The notes beneath the pieces were generated by a model. The model ran no database searches. It was not told the DNA's origin and was given only the letters and a program-made list of their open reading frames with translations. Position numbers and translations under genes: made by a program. A stretch of 64,000 bases of DNA, from the NCBI RefSeq assembly GCF_017676345.1, contig NZ_JAFFZM010000002.1, positions 186,001-250,000 on the forward strand. The letters are read 5' to 3'. Below, in pieces: positions 32,722-42,130 of this stretch. Origin of the DNA: Streptomyces smyrnaeus (GTDB taxonomy: Bacteria > Actinomycetota > Actinomycetes > Streptomycetales > Streptomycetaceae). Every line of letters begins with the position of its first letter. Positions within the stretch are counted from its first letter, which is position 1.

Positions 32722-34302
32722 GTGACGATGACAAACAGCGCACAGACCGGGCAGACGGCCGCCGGTGTCCGTGAGTTCAAGATGCCCGACGTGGGCGAGG
32801 GGCTGACGGAGGCCGAGATCCTCAAGTGGTACGTCCGGCCCGGTGACACCGTCACCGACGGGCAGGTCGTCTGCGAGGTGGAGACGGCCAAGGCCGCGGT
32901 CGAACTGCCCATCCCCTTCAACGGGCTCGTGCACGAGCTGCGGTTCGAGGAGGGCACGACGGTAGACGTCGGCACCCCGATCATCACGGTCGACACCGGC
33001 GGCCCGGCCACCGGCACCGGCGCGGGTGACGCCTCCGCGGCCCAGCCCGCGATGGAGACCGGGACCGGCGCGGCTGCTCAGGTCGCCGAGGAGGCGGCAG
33101 CCGCATCCACGGAGACCGCCGCCGCGGAGACCGCCGCCACAGGGGCCGCCACGGAGACCGGCGCCACAGGGGCCGAGGCGGAGGCCGAGCCGGAGGGGCG
33201 GCAGCCCGTGCTGGTCGGCTACGGCGTCGGGACCAGCTCCACCAAGCGGCGCCCCCGCAAGCCGGCGCCCGGAACCGGAACTCCCCCGGCCTCCGGCCCG
33301 GAGGCGCCCTCGGCCCCTGCGGCTGTGGCCCCTGCCGCTCCGGCTCCCGCCGCGGAGCCGGGCAGCAACGGGCACGGCGCGGCGCGTCCGCTGGCCAAGC
33401 CTCCGGTGCGCAAGCTGGCCAAGGACCTGGGCGTCGATCTGAGCGCCGTCACCCCGACCGGCCCGGACGGCATCATCACCCGCGACGACGTGCACGCGGC
33501 CGCCGCTCCCCCGCAGACCGGTCCCGCCCCCATCGCACCGGAGCCGACGGCTGCCCCGGCGGCCGCGGCGGCGGCCGAGCCGACCGCTGCCGGTGCGGGT
33601 GCCCGGGAGACCCGTATCCCCGTCAAGGGCGTACGGAAGGCCACGGCGCAGGCGATGGTGGACAGCGCGTTCACGGCGCCGCACGTCACCGAGTTCGTGA
33701 CCGTGGACGTCACCCGGACGATGAAGCTCGTCTCCGAGCTCAAGCAGGACCCGGACCTGGCGGGGGTGCGGGTCAACCCGCTGCTGTTCGTCGCCAAGGC
33801 GTTCCTGCTGGCGATCCGCCGCAACCCGGAGGTCAACGCCTCCTGGGACGAGGAGCGCCAGGAGATCGTCCGCAAGCACTACGTCAATCTCGGTATCGCG
33901 GCGGCCACGCCGCGTGGGCTGATCGTCCCCAACATCAAGGACGCTCAGGACAAGACCCTGCCCGAACTGGCGTCCGCGCTCGGCGAGCTGGTCACCACCG
34001 CGCGGGAGGGCCGTACCAGCCCCGCCGCGATGAGCGGGGGCACGGTGACGATCACCAATGTCGGGGTCTTCGGGGTGGACACGGGTACGCCGATCCTCAA
34101 CCCCGGCGAGTCCGCGATTCTGGCCTTCGGTCAGATCCGTGAGCAGCCGTGGGTGCACAAGGGCAAGGTCAAGCCGCGCCATGTCACCACGCTGGCGCTC
34201 TCCTTCGACCACCGCCTGGTCGACGGTGAGCTGGGTTCCAAGGTCCTGGCCGACATCGCGGCCGTCCTTGAGCGCCCCAAGAGGCTGATGACCTGGGGCT
34301 GA
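32722..34302 (+). CDS. bkdC: Second bkd E2 (dihydrolipoyl acyltransferase)
   Basis: A 526-aa E2. The lipoyl domain (about 15-95) has VCEVETAKAAVELPIPFNG with the lipoyl-lysine. A long Ala/Thr/Glu linker and a KRRPRKPAP patch lead to a subunit-binding domain (PPVRKLAKDLGVDLSAVTPT) near 230 and the catalytic domain ending with FDHRLVDGE. GTG 32722 follows GAGGAGAG; ATG 32728 is possible. It lies 8 nt after bkdB and is followed by a strong terminator. No E3 gene is linked. Confidence 0.92.
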   Translation: MTMTNSAQTGQTAAGVREFKMPDVGEGLTEAEILKWYVRPGDTVTDGQVVCEVETAKAAVELPIPFNGLVHELRFEEGTTVDVGTPIITVDTGGPATGTGAGDASAAQPAMETGTGAAAQVAEEAAAASTETAAAETAATGAATETGATGAEAEAEPEGRQPVLVGYGVGTSSTKRRPRKPAPGTGTPPASGPEAPSAPAAVAPAAPAPAAEPGSNGHGAARPLAKPPVRKLAKDLGVDLSAVTPTGPDGIITRDDVHAAAAPPQTGPAPIAPEPTAAPAAAAAAEPTAAGAGARETRIPVKGVRKATAQAMVDSAFTAPHVTEFVTVDVTRTMKLVSELKQDPDLAGVRVNPLLFVAKAFLLAIRRNPEVNASWDEERQEIVRKHYVNLGIAAATPRGLIVPNIKDAQDKTLPELASALGELVTTAREGRTSPAAMSGGTVTITNVGVFGVDTGTPILNPGESAILAFGQIREQPWVHKGKVKPRHVTTLALSFDHRLVDGELGSKVLADIAAVLERPKRLMTWG

Positions 34303-34317
34303 TCCCCCGCACTTGGT

Positions 34318-34361
34318 GGGCTCCGCCCCTGGGACCCCGTCCGGTCCCAGGGGCGGAGCCC
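34318..34361 (+). terminator. 19-bp hairpin terminator after the second bkd operon
   Basis: A perfect inverted repeat GGGCTCCGCCCCTGGGACC (34318-34336) / its complement (34343-34361) with a 6-nt loop, 15 nt after the E2 stop, followed by a T-rich stretch. Confidence 0.85.
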
Positions 34362-34434
34362 TGTGCTGTTTCCGTCCCCGTCCACATGGCGGAAGCCGTC
34401 CCGTGCGTATCCCTGTTGTATCTATGGTGTGCGC

Positions 34435-35145
34435 ATGGCTTCCCCCACGCCCGTCACCGCACAAGGTTCCAAGGACGTACGGCGGCAGCCCGCCGCCGAG
34501 CGGGTGTACGCCCACGTCAAGCAGGCCGTACTGGAACGGCGCTACGAAGGGGGCCTGCTGCTGACCGAGGGCGAGCTCGCCGAGGCCGTCGGAGTCTCCC
34601 GCACCCCGGTGCGCGAAGGGCTGCTCCGTCTCGAAGTGGAGGGCCTCATCCGGCTGTACCCGAAGAAGGGCGCCCTGGTGCTGCCGGTCTCCGCACAGGA
34701 GATCGAGGACGTCGTGGAGACCCGCCTGCTCGTGGAGCAGCACGCGGTCCGCCGCGCGGTCCCCGTCTCCCGAGCGCTGGTCGACCGGCTGGAGGAGACC
34801 CTGGCCGAGCAGATCGCTCACGCCGAGGCAGGCGACCTGGCCGCCGTCTCGGCCGCCGACCGCTGCTTCCACGCCACCATCGTCGAGGCCACCGGCAATC
34901 AGATCCTCACCCGCCTCTACGACCAGCTCCGGGACCGCCAACTGCGGATGGGTGTCGCCGTGATGCACGCGCATCCGGACCGGATCGCGAAGAACATCAC
35001 CGAGCACGCGGACATCCTGCGCACCCTGCGCGAGGGTGACAGCGAGGCGGCGGCGCAGGCGGTGCACCAGCATGTGAGCCGCGTACGCCATCTGGTGCGC
35101 GGCGAGGATCTCAGGGGCCTCGACCGGCACGGTGATCCGCGATGA
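34435..35145 (+). CDS. GntR-family (FCD) regulator
   Basis: A 236-aa regulator. The winged helix is AAERVYAHVKQAVLERRYEG, EGELAEAVGVSRTPVREGLLRLEVEGLI; the FCD ligand domain has VVETRLLVEQHAVRRAV, FHATIVEATGNQIL and EHADILRTLREGD with metal-binding His residues. FCD proteins sense organic acids. ATG 34435 lies 6 nt after TATGGT (34423-34428) without a Shine-Dalgarno site, so a leaderless mRNA is likely. It overlaps the MFS start by 4 nt, so it probably controls that transporter. Confidence 0.88.
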   Translation: MASPTPVTAQGSKDVRRQPAAERVYAHVKQAVLERRYEGGLLLTEGELAEAVGVSRTPVREGLLRLEVEGLIRLYPKKGALVLPVSAQEIEDVVETRLLVEQHAVRRAVPVSRALVDRLEETLAEQIAHAEAGDLAAVSAADRCFHATIVEATGNQILTRLYDQLRDRQLRMGVAVMHAHPDRIAKNITEHADILRTLREGDSEAAAQAVHQHVSRVRHLVRGEDLRGLDRHGDPR

Positions 35146-36464
35146 GCACGACACCGTCAGCGGCCGTCCGGCTGCCCGGTGATCCGCCGGGCGGCCCTCG
35201 TGCGATGTGGGTGTGGGGCATCGGCGTCGCGGTCTACTTCGTCGCCATCACCTTCCGTACCAGCCTCGGGGTCGCCGGCATCGACGCGGCCCACCGCTTC
35301 GACATCAACGCCTCCGCGCTCTCCAGCTTCTCGATCCTCCAGTTGCTGGTGTACGCGGGGATGCAGATACCCGTGGGCCTGCTGGTGGACCGCTGGGGGA
35401 CCCGCCGCGTCCTGCTGCTCGGCATCCTGCTGTTCACCGCGGGCCAGTTCGGCTTCGCCCTCTCGTCCTCGTACGGGACGGCGCTGGCCTTCCGCGCGCT
35501 GCTGGGATGCGGCGACGCGATGACGTTCATCGCCGTGCTGCGGCTGGGCGCACGCTGGTTCCCCGCGCGCCGGGGGCCGGTGATAGCGCAGGTCGCCGCG
35601 TTGATCGGGATGTCCGGCAACCTCGTCACCACGCTGGTGCTGGCGCGGGTCCTGGCGGCGTTCGGCTGGACGGCGACGTTCGCGGGCAGTGCGGCGGGCG
35701 GCCTTGTCGTCCTGCTGCTGGTGGTCTTCTTCCTGCGTGATCACCCGGAGGGTTTCGAGCCCCCGGCCGTCCCCAAGGGCGGCGACGGCGCCCCGGGGCC
35801 GGGCTTCGTACGGCGGCAGATCACCGCGGCGTGGCGGGAGCCGGGCACCCGGGCCGGTATGTGGGTGCACTTCACCTGCCAGTTCCCTGGCATGGTCTTC
35901 CTGCTGCTGTGGGGCATGCCGTTCCTGGTGCAGGCCCAGGGGCTGGACAAGGGGACGGCCGGCGAGCTGCTGACGCTCGTCGTGATCTCCAACATGTGCT
36001 GCGGGCTGGTGTACGGGCAGGTCATCGCCCGCCACCACGCCGCCCGCACCCCGCTGGTGCTCGGCACCGTCGCCGCCACCGCGGCGGCGTGGGCGGCGAC
36101 CCTGGCCTGGCCGGGTCAGGCGCCGATGTGGCTGCTGGTGCTGCTGTGTGTCGTGCTCGGCGCGTGCGGGCCCGGCTCCATGATCGGCTTCGACTTCTCC
36201 CGCCCCGCCAACCCGCCGGAGCGGCACGGCACCGCCTCCGGCATCGTCAACATGGGCGGCTTCACCGCGTCCATGACGACGCTGTTCGCTGTCGGCGTAC
36301 TGCTCGATCTGACGGGGGACAACTTCCGGATCGCCTTCGCCAGCGTCTTCGTCCTCCAGGCCCTCGGCCTGGTGCAGTTCGCCCGGCTGCGCGGGCGCGC
36401 GGTGCGCCGGGAGCGCGAACGGATTGTGGCCAGCCGCGTCGAGGCCGTCCACGTTCCGGTATGA
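35142..36464 (+). CDS. MFS transporter co-transcribed with GntR
   Basis: A 440-aa major facilitator with about 12 membrane helices. The loop 2-3 signature is GLLVDRWGTRRVLLLG; further segments are RALLGCGDAMTFIAVLRLG and PANPPERHGTASGIVNMGG, as in the nitrate/oxalate-formate or ACS branch. The ATG overlaps the GntR stop (ATGA). It probably imports or exports an organic anion sensed by the GntR protein (inference). Confidence 0.88.
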   Translation: MSTTPSAAVRLPGDPPGGPRAMWVWGIGVAVYFVAITFRTSLGVAGIDAAHRFDINASALSSFSILQLLVYAGMQIPVGLLVDRWGTRRVLLLGILLFTAGQFGFALSSSYGTALAFRALLGCGDAMTFIAVLRLGARWFPARRGPVIAQVAALIGMSGNLVTTLVLARVLAAFGWTATFAGSAAGGLVVLLLVVFFLRDHPEGFEPPAVPKGGDGAPGPGFVRRQITAAWREPGTRAGMWVHFTCQFPGMVFLLLWGMPFLVQAQGLDKGTAGELLTLVVISNMCCGLVYGQVIARHHAARTPLVLGTVAATAAAWAATLAWPGQAPMWLLVLLCVVLGACGPGSMIGFDFSRPANPPERHGTASGIVNMGGFTASMTTLFAVGVLLDLTGDNFRIAFASVFVLQALGLVQFARLRGRAVRRERERIVASRVEAVHVPV

Positions 36465-36481
36465 CCCGCGGGGTGCCCCTC

Positions 36482-36613
36482 AGGGGCGCGGGGAACTGCG
36501 CGACCAACCACAACCGACCCGCAGTCGGCAGAAGTCGGGAAGGGGCTGCCCCTGTCCCTCCGTTGCGGACCAACGGCGCGTTCGCAGTTGCGCGCGCAGT
36601 TCCCCGCGCCCCT
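36482..36613. terminator. 21-bp perfect inverted repeat between convergent genes
   Basis: AGGGGCGCGGGGAACTGCG (from 36482, 21 bp in all) and its exact complement ending at 36613 flank a 90-nt loop, which itself holds AGGGGC-T-GCCCCT (36541-36553). It lies between the MFS stop and the convergent DinB-gene stop, so it probably ends transcription both ways. The right arm recurs at 42181 and 44893. Confidence 0.65.
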
Positions 36614-36620
36614 AACGGGC

Positions 36621-37454
36621 TTACGGCGTCACAGAAAAGTGCCTCAGAACGGCGGCGGCCAGCTCAGCGTCCCCGTCGACCTTCACCTGCTCCGCGACAG
36701 CCTCAGCGCGTACGCGGCCCGCGGCGAGCCGGGAGTAGATCTCCCAGTCCATCGCGAGGGTGGCGGCGGGGCCCAGCGATACACTGCCGTCCACGCTGCC
36801 GTTGCCGGACTGGTCGACCCGGACGGTGCGCATGAACTCCACCGGGCCGCTCACATCGAAGACCACCGCGCTGTTCGGCGGCGCCCCGGCGTCCTTGGCG
36901 ACGACCTTCGGCAGCCCGGCGAGGAACACGTCCCGCGCCACGTGGGCGCCCGGGGAGTCGAGGTTGCCCGGCTTGTCGAGCGCGCGCCGCAGGTCCTGCT
37001 CGTGCACCCATACGTCGAAGGCGCGCAGCATCAGCTGGCGCTCCAGCGGCAGTTTGCGGGGGCCGAACGGCAGCACGCTGCTGACCTCGGCCTCCGGGCC
37101 ACGCTTCTCGTTCCGCAACTGCCGCGAGCGGCGGATGAGCGTGTACTCGAATTCGCTGGTCATCTCCGGGCCGGTGTGGTGCCGCCGCACATCCACCTGA
37201 ACTTCCATATGGCGGCTGACCTCGTCCCGGACGTGGTAGATGTCGCGCGGCAGCGAGTGGATCGGCCGGGGGTCCCCCAGCAGCTCGCACTCGATCCCGA
37301 TGATGTGGGAGACCACATCGCGGACCGACCACCCCGGGCACTCGGTCCGCCCGTTCCACTCCCCTTCCACAAGCGGAGTGACCAGCTCGGATATTGCTTC
37401 CATGGACTGCGTCCAGGCGTCAACGTAGGGCTGAAGGCTTGGGTGGTCGGTCAC
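36621..37454 (-). CDS. DinB/mycothiol-dependent maleylpyruvate isomerase-family protein
   Basis: A 277-aa protein. VEGEWNGRTECPGWSVRDVV and SHIIGIECELLGD form the metal-binding helical N-terminus (MDMPI_N/DinB_2), with VWVHEQDLRRAL carrying another conserved His. Family members are mycothiol-dependent S-transferases or isomerases; the precise substrate is unknown. GTG 37454 has GAGGGG upstream and gives the usual length. Confidence 0.86.
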   Translation of the reverse strand: MTDHPSLQPYVDAWTQSMEAISELVTPLVEGEWNGRTECPGWSVRDVVSHIIGIECELLGDPRPIHSLPRDIYHVRDEVSRHMEVQVDVRRHHTGPEMTSEFEYTLIRRSRQLRNEKRGPEAEVSSVLPFGPRKLPLERQLMLRAFDVWVHEQDLRRALDKPGNLDSPGAHVARDVFLAGLPKVVAKDAGAPPNSAVVFDVSGPVEFMRTVRVDQSGNGSVDGSVSLGPAATLAMDWEIYSRLAAGRVRAEAVAEQVKVDGDAELAAAVLRHFSVTP

Positions 37455-37609
37455 GGGACCCCTCGGCGTTGCGGTTCGTTCGCGGGCTGGACAGGGCAGG
37501 GTGCTGATGCTGGGTGCTCTCAAGTTACGCTGCGCCCGGGCACCCCGGCAGTGCTTTTGGGACGATGCTAGGCCCAATCGCCCCCCTCGATCGCATGGAC
37601 GGTGGTACG

Positions 37610-38407
37610 GTGCGCGCTTCGCTTCTGCAGATTCACGTAGACCCGGACGAGTCGGTTGATTCCCGGCGGGAGCGGGTGTCTTCCCTCGTACGCGCTCAAT
37701 CCGGTGCCGACTTGGTGGTACTGCCCGAGTTGTGGCCCGTCGGCGCCTTCGCCTACGAGCGGTTCGCCGCCGAGGCCGAGGAGGCGGATCCGGCCACGGG
37801 GCCGACGGCGCTCGCCATGTCGGCGGCGGCCCGCGACGCGGGCGTATGGCTGCACGCGGGCTCCATCGTGGAGAAGGGCACCGAGGGCGGCGCCCTCTAC
37901 AACACCTCGCTGGTCTTCTCCCCCTCCGGTGAACTGGCCGCCACCTACCGCAAGGTCCACCGCTTCGGCTTCGACCGCGGCGAAGCCACCATGATGTCCG
38001 CGGGCACCGATCCCGTCACGGTGCCGCACCCGCAGGCCACCCTCGGCCTGGCCACCTGCTACGACCTGCGCTTCCCCGAACTGTTCCGCGCCCTGATCGA
38101 CGCCGAACCGCACGGCGCCCGCGTCCTGGTCGTGCCCGCGGGCTGGCCCGCCAAGCGGGCCGACCACTGGACCCTCTTCGCCCGCACCCGCGCCGTGGAG
38201 AACCAGTGCTTCGTCCTGGCCTGCGGGACGGCCGGCAGCCACGCGGGCGTCGCCCAGGCCGGCCGCAGTGCCGTCATCGACCCCTGGGGCGAGGTCCTGG
38301 CGGAGTCCACCGGTACCGAGGAGGCGGTGGTGACCGCCGACCTCGACCTCTCCCAGGTCGACAAGGTCCGCGAGTCCTTCCCCGTCCTCAAGGACCGGGT
38401 GCTCTGA
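37610..38407 (+). CDS. Carbon-nitrogen hydrolase (nitrilase superfamily, omega-amidase-like)
   Basis: A 265-aa hydrolase with the full catalytic set: Glu in VVLPELWPVG, Lys in YRKVHRFGF and Cys in LATCYDLRFPELF. The ending PWGEVLAESTGTEEAVVTADLDL is typical of the Nit2/NLP branch, which hydrolyses small amides such as deaminated glutathione or 2-oxoglutaramate. GTG 37610 (VRASLLQIHVD) matches usual family starts; ATG 37595 is an alternative. It is divergent from the DinB-family gene. Confidence 0.9.
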   Translation: MRASLLQIHVDPDESVDSRRERVSSLVRAQSGADLVVLPELWPVGAFAYERFAAEAEEADPATGPTALAMSAAARDAGVWLHAGSIVEKGTEGGALYNTSLVFSPSGELAATYRKVHRFGFDRGEATMMSAGTDPVTVPHPQATLGLATCYDLRFPELFRALIDAEPHGARVLVVPAGWPAKRADHWTLFARTRAVENQCFVLACGTAGSHAGVAQAGRSAVIDPWGEVLAESTGTEEAVVTADLDLSQVDKVRESFPVLKDRVL

Positions 38408-38493
38408 GCCCCGGGGACCGAATGCTCGAAGGCCTCGGCGCCGACGCCGGACCTGGGCGCCCCGCGGCCGGCGGATAGTGGCACGCTTGAGGT

Positions 38494-40410
38494 ATGAGTG
38501 ACCCCGCTGCCTCTGCCCCTGCCCCTGCAGCCGCCGCATCCGCCGTGCCGCGCCGTGCTCGCGTCCGTGCGCCTGAGCTGGTGGGTCGGGGTGGCTGGCT
38601 GAACACGGGCGGGAAGGACCTGGCACTGGCCGATCTGCGGGGCCGGATCGTGGTGCTCGACTTCTGGACCTTCTGCTGCATCAACTGCCTGCACGTCATC
38701 GACGAGTTGCGGGAGATGGAGGAGCGGCACCAGGACACGGTGGTCGTCGTCGGGGTGCACTCGCCCAAGTTCGTGCACGAGGCCGAGCACGCAGCCGTGG
38801 TGGACGCCGTGGAGCGGTACGGGGTGTCGCACCCGGTGCTGGACGACCCCGAGCTGGCGACGTGGAAGCAGTACGCGGTGCGGGCCTGGCCGACGCTGGT
38901 GGTGATCGACCCGGAGGGGTACGTCGTCGCCCAGCACGCCGGTGAGGGGCATGTGCACGCGATCGAGAAGCTGGTCACCGAGCTGGAGGCGGAGCACGAG
39001 GCCAAGGGGACGCTGCGGCGCGGGGAGGGCCCGTACAGCCCGCCGGAGCCCGTCGCCACCGATCTGCGCTTCCCCGGCAAGGTGCTGGCCCTGCCGCAGG
39101 GCACCTTTCTGGTCTCCGACACCACGCGGCACCAGCTGGTGGAGCTGGCGGCGGACGGGGAGACCGTGCTGCGGCGTATCGGCGCCGGTGAGCGGGGGCT
39201 GGTGGACGGTGCCGCGGAGGCGGCGCGGTTCAACGAGCCGCAGGGACTGGCGCTGCTGCCGGACGGTGCGGTGCTGGTCGCCGACACCGTCAACCACGCG
39301 CTGCGCCGCCTCGATCCGGCCACCGGTGCGGTGGTGACGGTTGCGGGGACCGGCGCACAGTGGTGGCAGGGCGCCCCCACGGAGGGTCCCGCGCGGGAGG
39401 TGGCGCTCTCCTCGCCGTGGGATGTGGCGTGGTTCGCCGAGCGGGTGTGGATCGCGATGGCCGGGGTGCACCAGCTGTGGACGTACGACCCGGTCAGCGG
39501 GACCGTGGCCGCCGCCGCGGGGACGACGAACGAGGGGCTGGTGGACGGGCCCGCCGCCGAGGCGTGGTTCGCCCAGCCGTCCGGGCTGGCCGTCGCGGCG
39601 GACGGCAGCCGGCTGTGGGTCGCCGACTCCGAGACCAGTGCGCTGCGGTGGGTCGAGTGTGACGGGGACTCCTTCGCGGTGCGGACCGCCGTGGGCACCG
39701 GGCTCTTCGACTTCGGCCTCCGCGACGGCCCGGCCGACCAGGCCCTGTTCCAGCACCCGCTGGGTGTCACCGCGCTGCCCGACGGCTCGGTCGCCGTCTG
39801 CGACACCTACAACCACGCGCTGCGCCGCTACGATCCGGCTACCGGCGCGGTGGGTGAGGTGAGCACGCTGGCCACGGACCTGCGCGAGCCGTCGGGCGCC
39901 GTGCCGGCCCCCGACGGCCCGGGGGAGGCGGGCGGTGCGCCGGAGATCGTCGTCGTCGAGTCGGCGCGACACCGGTTGACCAGGCTGCGGCTGCCCGAGG
40001 ACGCCGTACGGGTCGAGGGCGTGGCGCACCGTACGCAGCGCGCCGCCACCGAGGTGGCGGCGGGGACGCTGCGGCTCGATGTGGTCTTCCAGCCGCCGGC
40101 CGGGCAGAAGCTCGACACCCGCTACGGCCCCGCCACCCGGCTGGTCGTCAGCTCGACCCCGCCCGGCCTGCTCTCGGCCGGCGAGGGGACGGGCACCGAT
40201 CTGCACCGGGAGGTCCGGCTGAGCGGCGAAGAGGGTACCGAGGGCGTGCTGCACGTCTCGGCGATGGCCGCCTCCTGCGACGAGGAGGGGGAGTTCCCCG
40301 CCTGCCATATGCACCAGCAGGACTGGGGAGTGCCGGTGCGGCTGAGCGCACGGGGCGCCGACCGGCTGCCGCTGGTGCTGGCGGGGTTGGACGAGAGGGC
40401 CGAGGGCTGA
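38494..40410 (+). CDS. Thioredoxin-fold protein with NHL beta-propeller (NHLRC2-like)
   Basis: A 638-aa protein. The N-terminal 165 residues are a TlpA-like thioredoxin domain with the unusual active site FWTFCCINCLHVID. Residues about 180-490 are NHL repeats (GLVDGAAEAARFNEPQGLAL, TVNHALRRLDPATGAVVTVA, FDFGLRDGPADQALFQHPLG), followed by a C-terminal beta domain. The order is that of animal NHLRC2. No signal peptide is seen, so it is probably cytosolic. ATG 38494 follows GAGGT. Confidence 0.9.
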   Translation: MSDPAASAPAPAAAASAVPRRARVRAPELVGRGGWLNTGGKDLALADLRGRIVVLDFWTFCCINCLHVIDELREMEERHQDTVVVVGVHSPKFVHEAEHAAVVDAVERYGVSHPVLDDPELATWKQYAVRAWPTLVVIDPEGYVVAQHAGEGHVHAIEKLVTELEAEHEAKGTLRRGEGPYSPPEPVATDLRFPGKVLALPQGTFLVSDTTRHQLVELAADGETVLRRIGAGERGLVDGAAEAARFNEPQGLALLPDGAVLVADTVNHALRRLDPATGAVVTVAGTGAQWWQGAPTEGPAREVALSSPWDVAWFAERVWIAMAGVHQLWTYDPVSGTVAAAAGTTNEGLVDGPAAEAWFAQPSGLAVAADGSRLWVADSETSALRWVECDGDSFAVRTAVGTGLFDFGLRDGPADQALFQHPLGVTALPDGSVAVCDTYNHALRRYDPATGAVGEVSTLATDLREPSGAVPAPDGPGEAGGAPEIVVVESARHRLTRLRLPEDAVRVEGVAHRTQRAATEVAAGTLRLDVVFQPPAGQKLDTRYGPATRLVVSSTPPGLLSAGEGTGTDLHREVRLSGEEGTEGVLHVSAMAASCDEEGEFPACHMHQQDWGVPVRLSARGADRLPLVLAGLDERAEG

Positions 40411-40444
40411 CGGCCGAGGCCCCCGGAGCGGCGGACGTTCCGGC

Positions 40445-40672
40445 TCACTCCAGGTGGTGCCTGTTGTACTCCTCGGTGACCGGCGCACCGGGGGACGGGG
40501 GCTGGACGCGGCGGCGCTTGAGGATACTGATGTAGGTGCACAGCCCGATCGTGCCGACGATCAGCAGGATGATGCCCATCAGGTCGACGTTGATCCCGCT
40601 GATGTCGAGGTTGACTGCCAGCGCCAGGATTGCCCCCACGGCCATCATGCCAATGCAGATGACGATGCCCAT
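40445..40672 (-). CDS. Small two-helix membrane protein (DUF6458-like)
   Basis: A 75-aa protein starting MGIVICIGMMAVGAILALAV, with a second helix VDLMGIILLIVGTIGLCTYI and a basic tail (LKRRRVQPP). This matches the short DUF6458 membrane proteins common in actinobacteria. ATG 40672 is chosen because GGAGG lies 9 nt upstream; an upstream in-frame TTG would overlap that site. Confidence 0.78.
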   Translation of the reverse strand: MGIVICIGMMAVGAILALAVNLDISGINVDLMGIILLIVGTIGLCTYISILKRRRVQPPSPGAPVTEEYNRHHLE

Positions 40673-40790
40673 GAGTGTTGCCTCCAAGCTCGATTGAGCC
40701 GAACGGCTCCGTGGGACGAGCCCATTCGCTTACCGAGCGCGGGTACCCGGCACACCGGGAGGCAATCAGCGGGCAGCCGGGGCCCGTTCG

Positions 40791-42089
40791 TCACCCGTCC
40801 AGGAACGCCGTAAGGCAGTTGGCCAGCAGATAGGGGTCCTCGGCGCCGCACAACTCCCGCGCGGAGTGCATCGAGAGGATGGCCACGCCGATGTCGACGG
40901 TCGTGATCCCGTGCCGGGCCGCGGTGATGGGGCCGATGGTGGTGCCGCAGGGCACGTCGTTGTTGGAGACGAAGCTCTGCCAGGGCACCCCCGCCCGCTC
41001 GCAGGCGGCGGCGAAGAGCGCGCGCCCGCTGCCGTCGGTGGAGTAGCGCTGGTTGACGTTGACCTTGAGGATCGGACCGCCGTTGGGCAGTGGGTGGTGG
41101 CCCGGCTCGTGCCGCTCGGGGTAGTTGGGGTGCACGGCGTGGCCGGTGTCGGAGGACAGGCAGACGGTGCCCGCCCAGGCGCGGGCGCGCTCGTCGTAGG
41201 AGCCGCCCCGGGCGTAGACCGAGCGCTCCAGCACCGAGCCCAGCAGCGGGCCCTCGGCGCCGGTGTCGGACTGGCTGCCGTTCTCCTCGTGGTCGAAGGC
41301 GGCCAGTACCGGGATCGTGCCGAGTTCCGTGTCGGCTCCACGCGCCGCCACGGCGGTGAGCGCCGCGACGCCCGCGTGCACCGACAGCAGATTGTCCATC
41401 CGGGGGCCGGCGACCAGCTCGCGGTCGCGCCCCAGATAGGCCGGGGGCTCGACGCTGTGCGCCATCAGGTCCCAGCCGGTGATCTCGTCGGCCGACAGCC
41501 CGCTCTCCTCGGCGAGGAAGCGCAGCAGATCGCCCTCCCGCGGCTGGCCGAGCCCCCACACCGGCGTCATATGGCGCTGCCGGTTCAGCTTGAGTCCGTC
41601 GTTGACCTGCCGGTCGAGGTGGATGGCCAGCTGCGGTACGCGCAGCACGGCACGGTCCACGTTCACCAGATGGGTGGAGCGGTCGCGGAGCGTCAGCCTG
41701 CCGCTGAGACCGAGGTCGCGGTCGAGCCAGGTGTTGAGGAGGGCGCCGCCGTAGATCTCGACGGCCACCTGCCGCCAGCCGTGTGCGCCGGTGTCGGGGA
41801 CGGGCTTGACGCGCAGGTTGGGCGAGTCGGTGTGGGCCCCGATGATGCGGAAGGGGGTGCCGGGGGTGGCGTTCTCGGGGACGTACCACGCGATGAGCGC
41901 GCCGCCGCGCAGTACGTACCTGCCGCCGGGCGCCGCGTCCCAGGCCTCGGTCTCCAGGACCTGGCGGAAACCGGCCTTCTCCAGCCGCGCGGCCGCGTTC
42001 GCCACCGCGTGGTACGGGGAGGGGCTGGCGGCGAGGAAGGACAGCAGACCGTCGGTGTGACCGCGGTCGAACGGCGTGGCAGTGCTCAT
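40791..42089 (-). CDS. M18-family aspartyl aminopeptidase
   Basis: A 432-aa metallopeptidase. FRIIGAHTDSPNLRVKPVPD, ELVAGPRMDNLLSVHAGVAA, AAFDHEENGSQSDTGAEGPL and LSSDTGHAVHPNYPERH hold the His, Asp and Glu ligands of the two-zinc site, and DIGVAILSMHSARELCG the last His. M18 enzymes remove N-terminal Asp/Glu from peptides and form large dodecamers in the cytosol. The length is normal. Confidence 0.93.
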   Translation of the reverse strand: MSTATPFDRGHTDGLLSFLAASPSPYHAVANAAARLEKAGFRQVLETEAWDAAPGGRYVLRGGALIAWYVPENATPGTPFRIIGAHTDSPNLRVKPVPDTGAHGWRQVAVEIYGGALLNTWLDRDLGLSGRLTLRDRSTHLVNVDRAVLRVPQLAIHLDRQVNDGLKLNRQRHMTPVWGLGQPREGDLLRFLAEESGLSADEITGWDLMAHSVEPPAYLGRDRELVAGPRMDNLLSVHAGVAALTAVAARGADTELGTIPVLAAFDHEENGSQSDTGAEGPLLGSVLERSVYARGGSYDERARAWAGTVCLSSDTGHAVHPNYPERHEPGHHPLPNGGPILKVNVNQRYSTDGSGRALFAAACERAGVPWQSFVSNNDVPCGTTIGPITAARHGITTVDIGVAILSMHSARELCGAEDPYLLANCLTAFLDG

Positions 42090-42130
42090 GGCCCCACTTT
42101 ACGGTGCGCCTGGTGGGGCCTCGCCCGGTG

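Noticed and set aside
32581..35154. 857-aa minus-strand frame opposite the bkd E2 and GntR genes
   Set aside because: It is the antisense shadow of real genes, common at this GC content.
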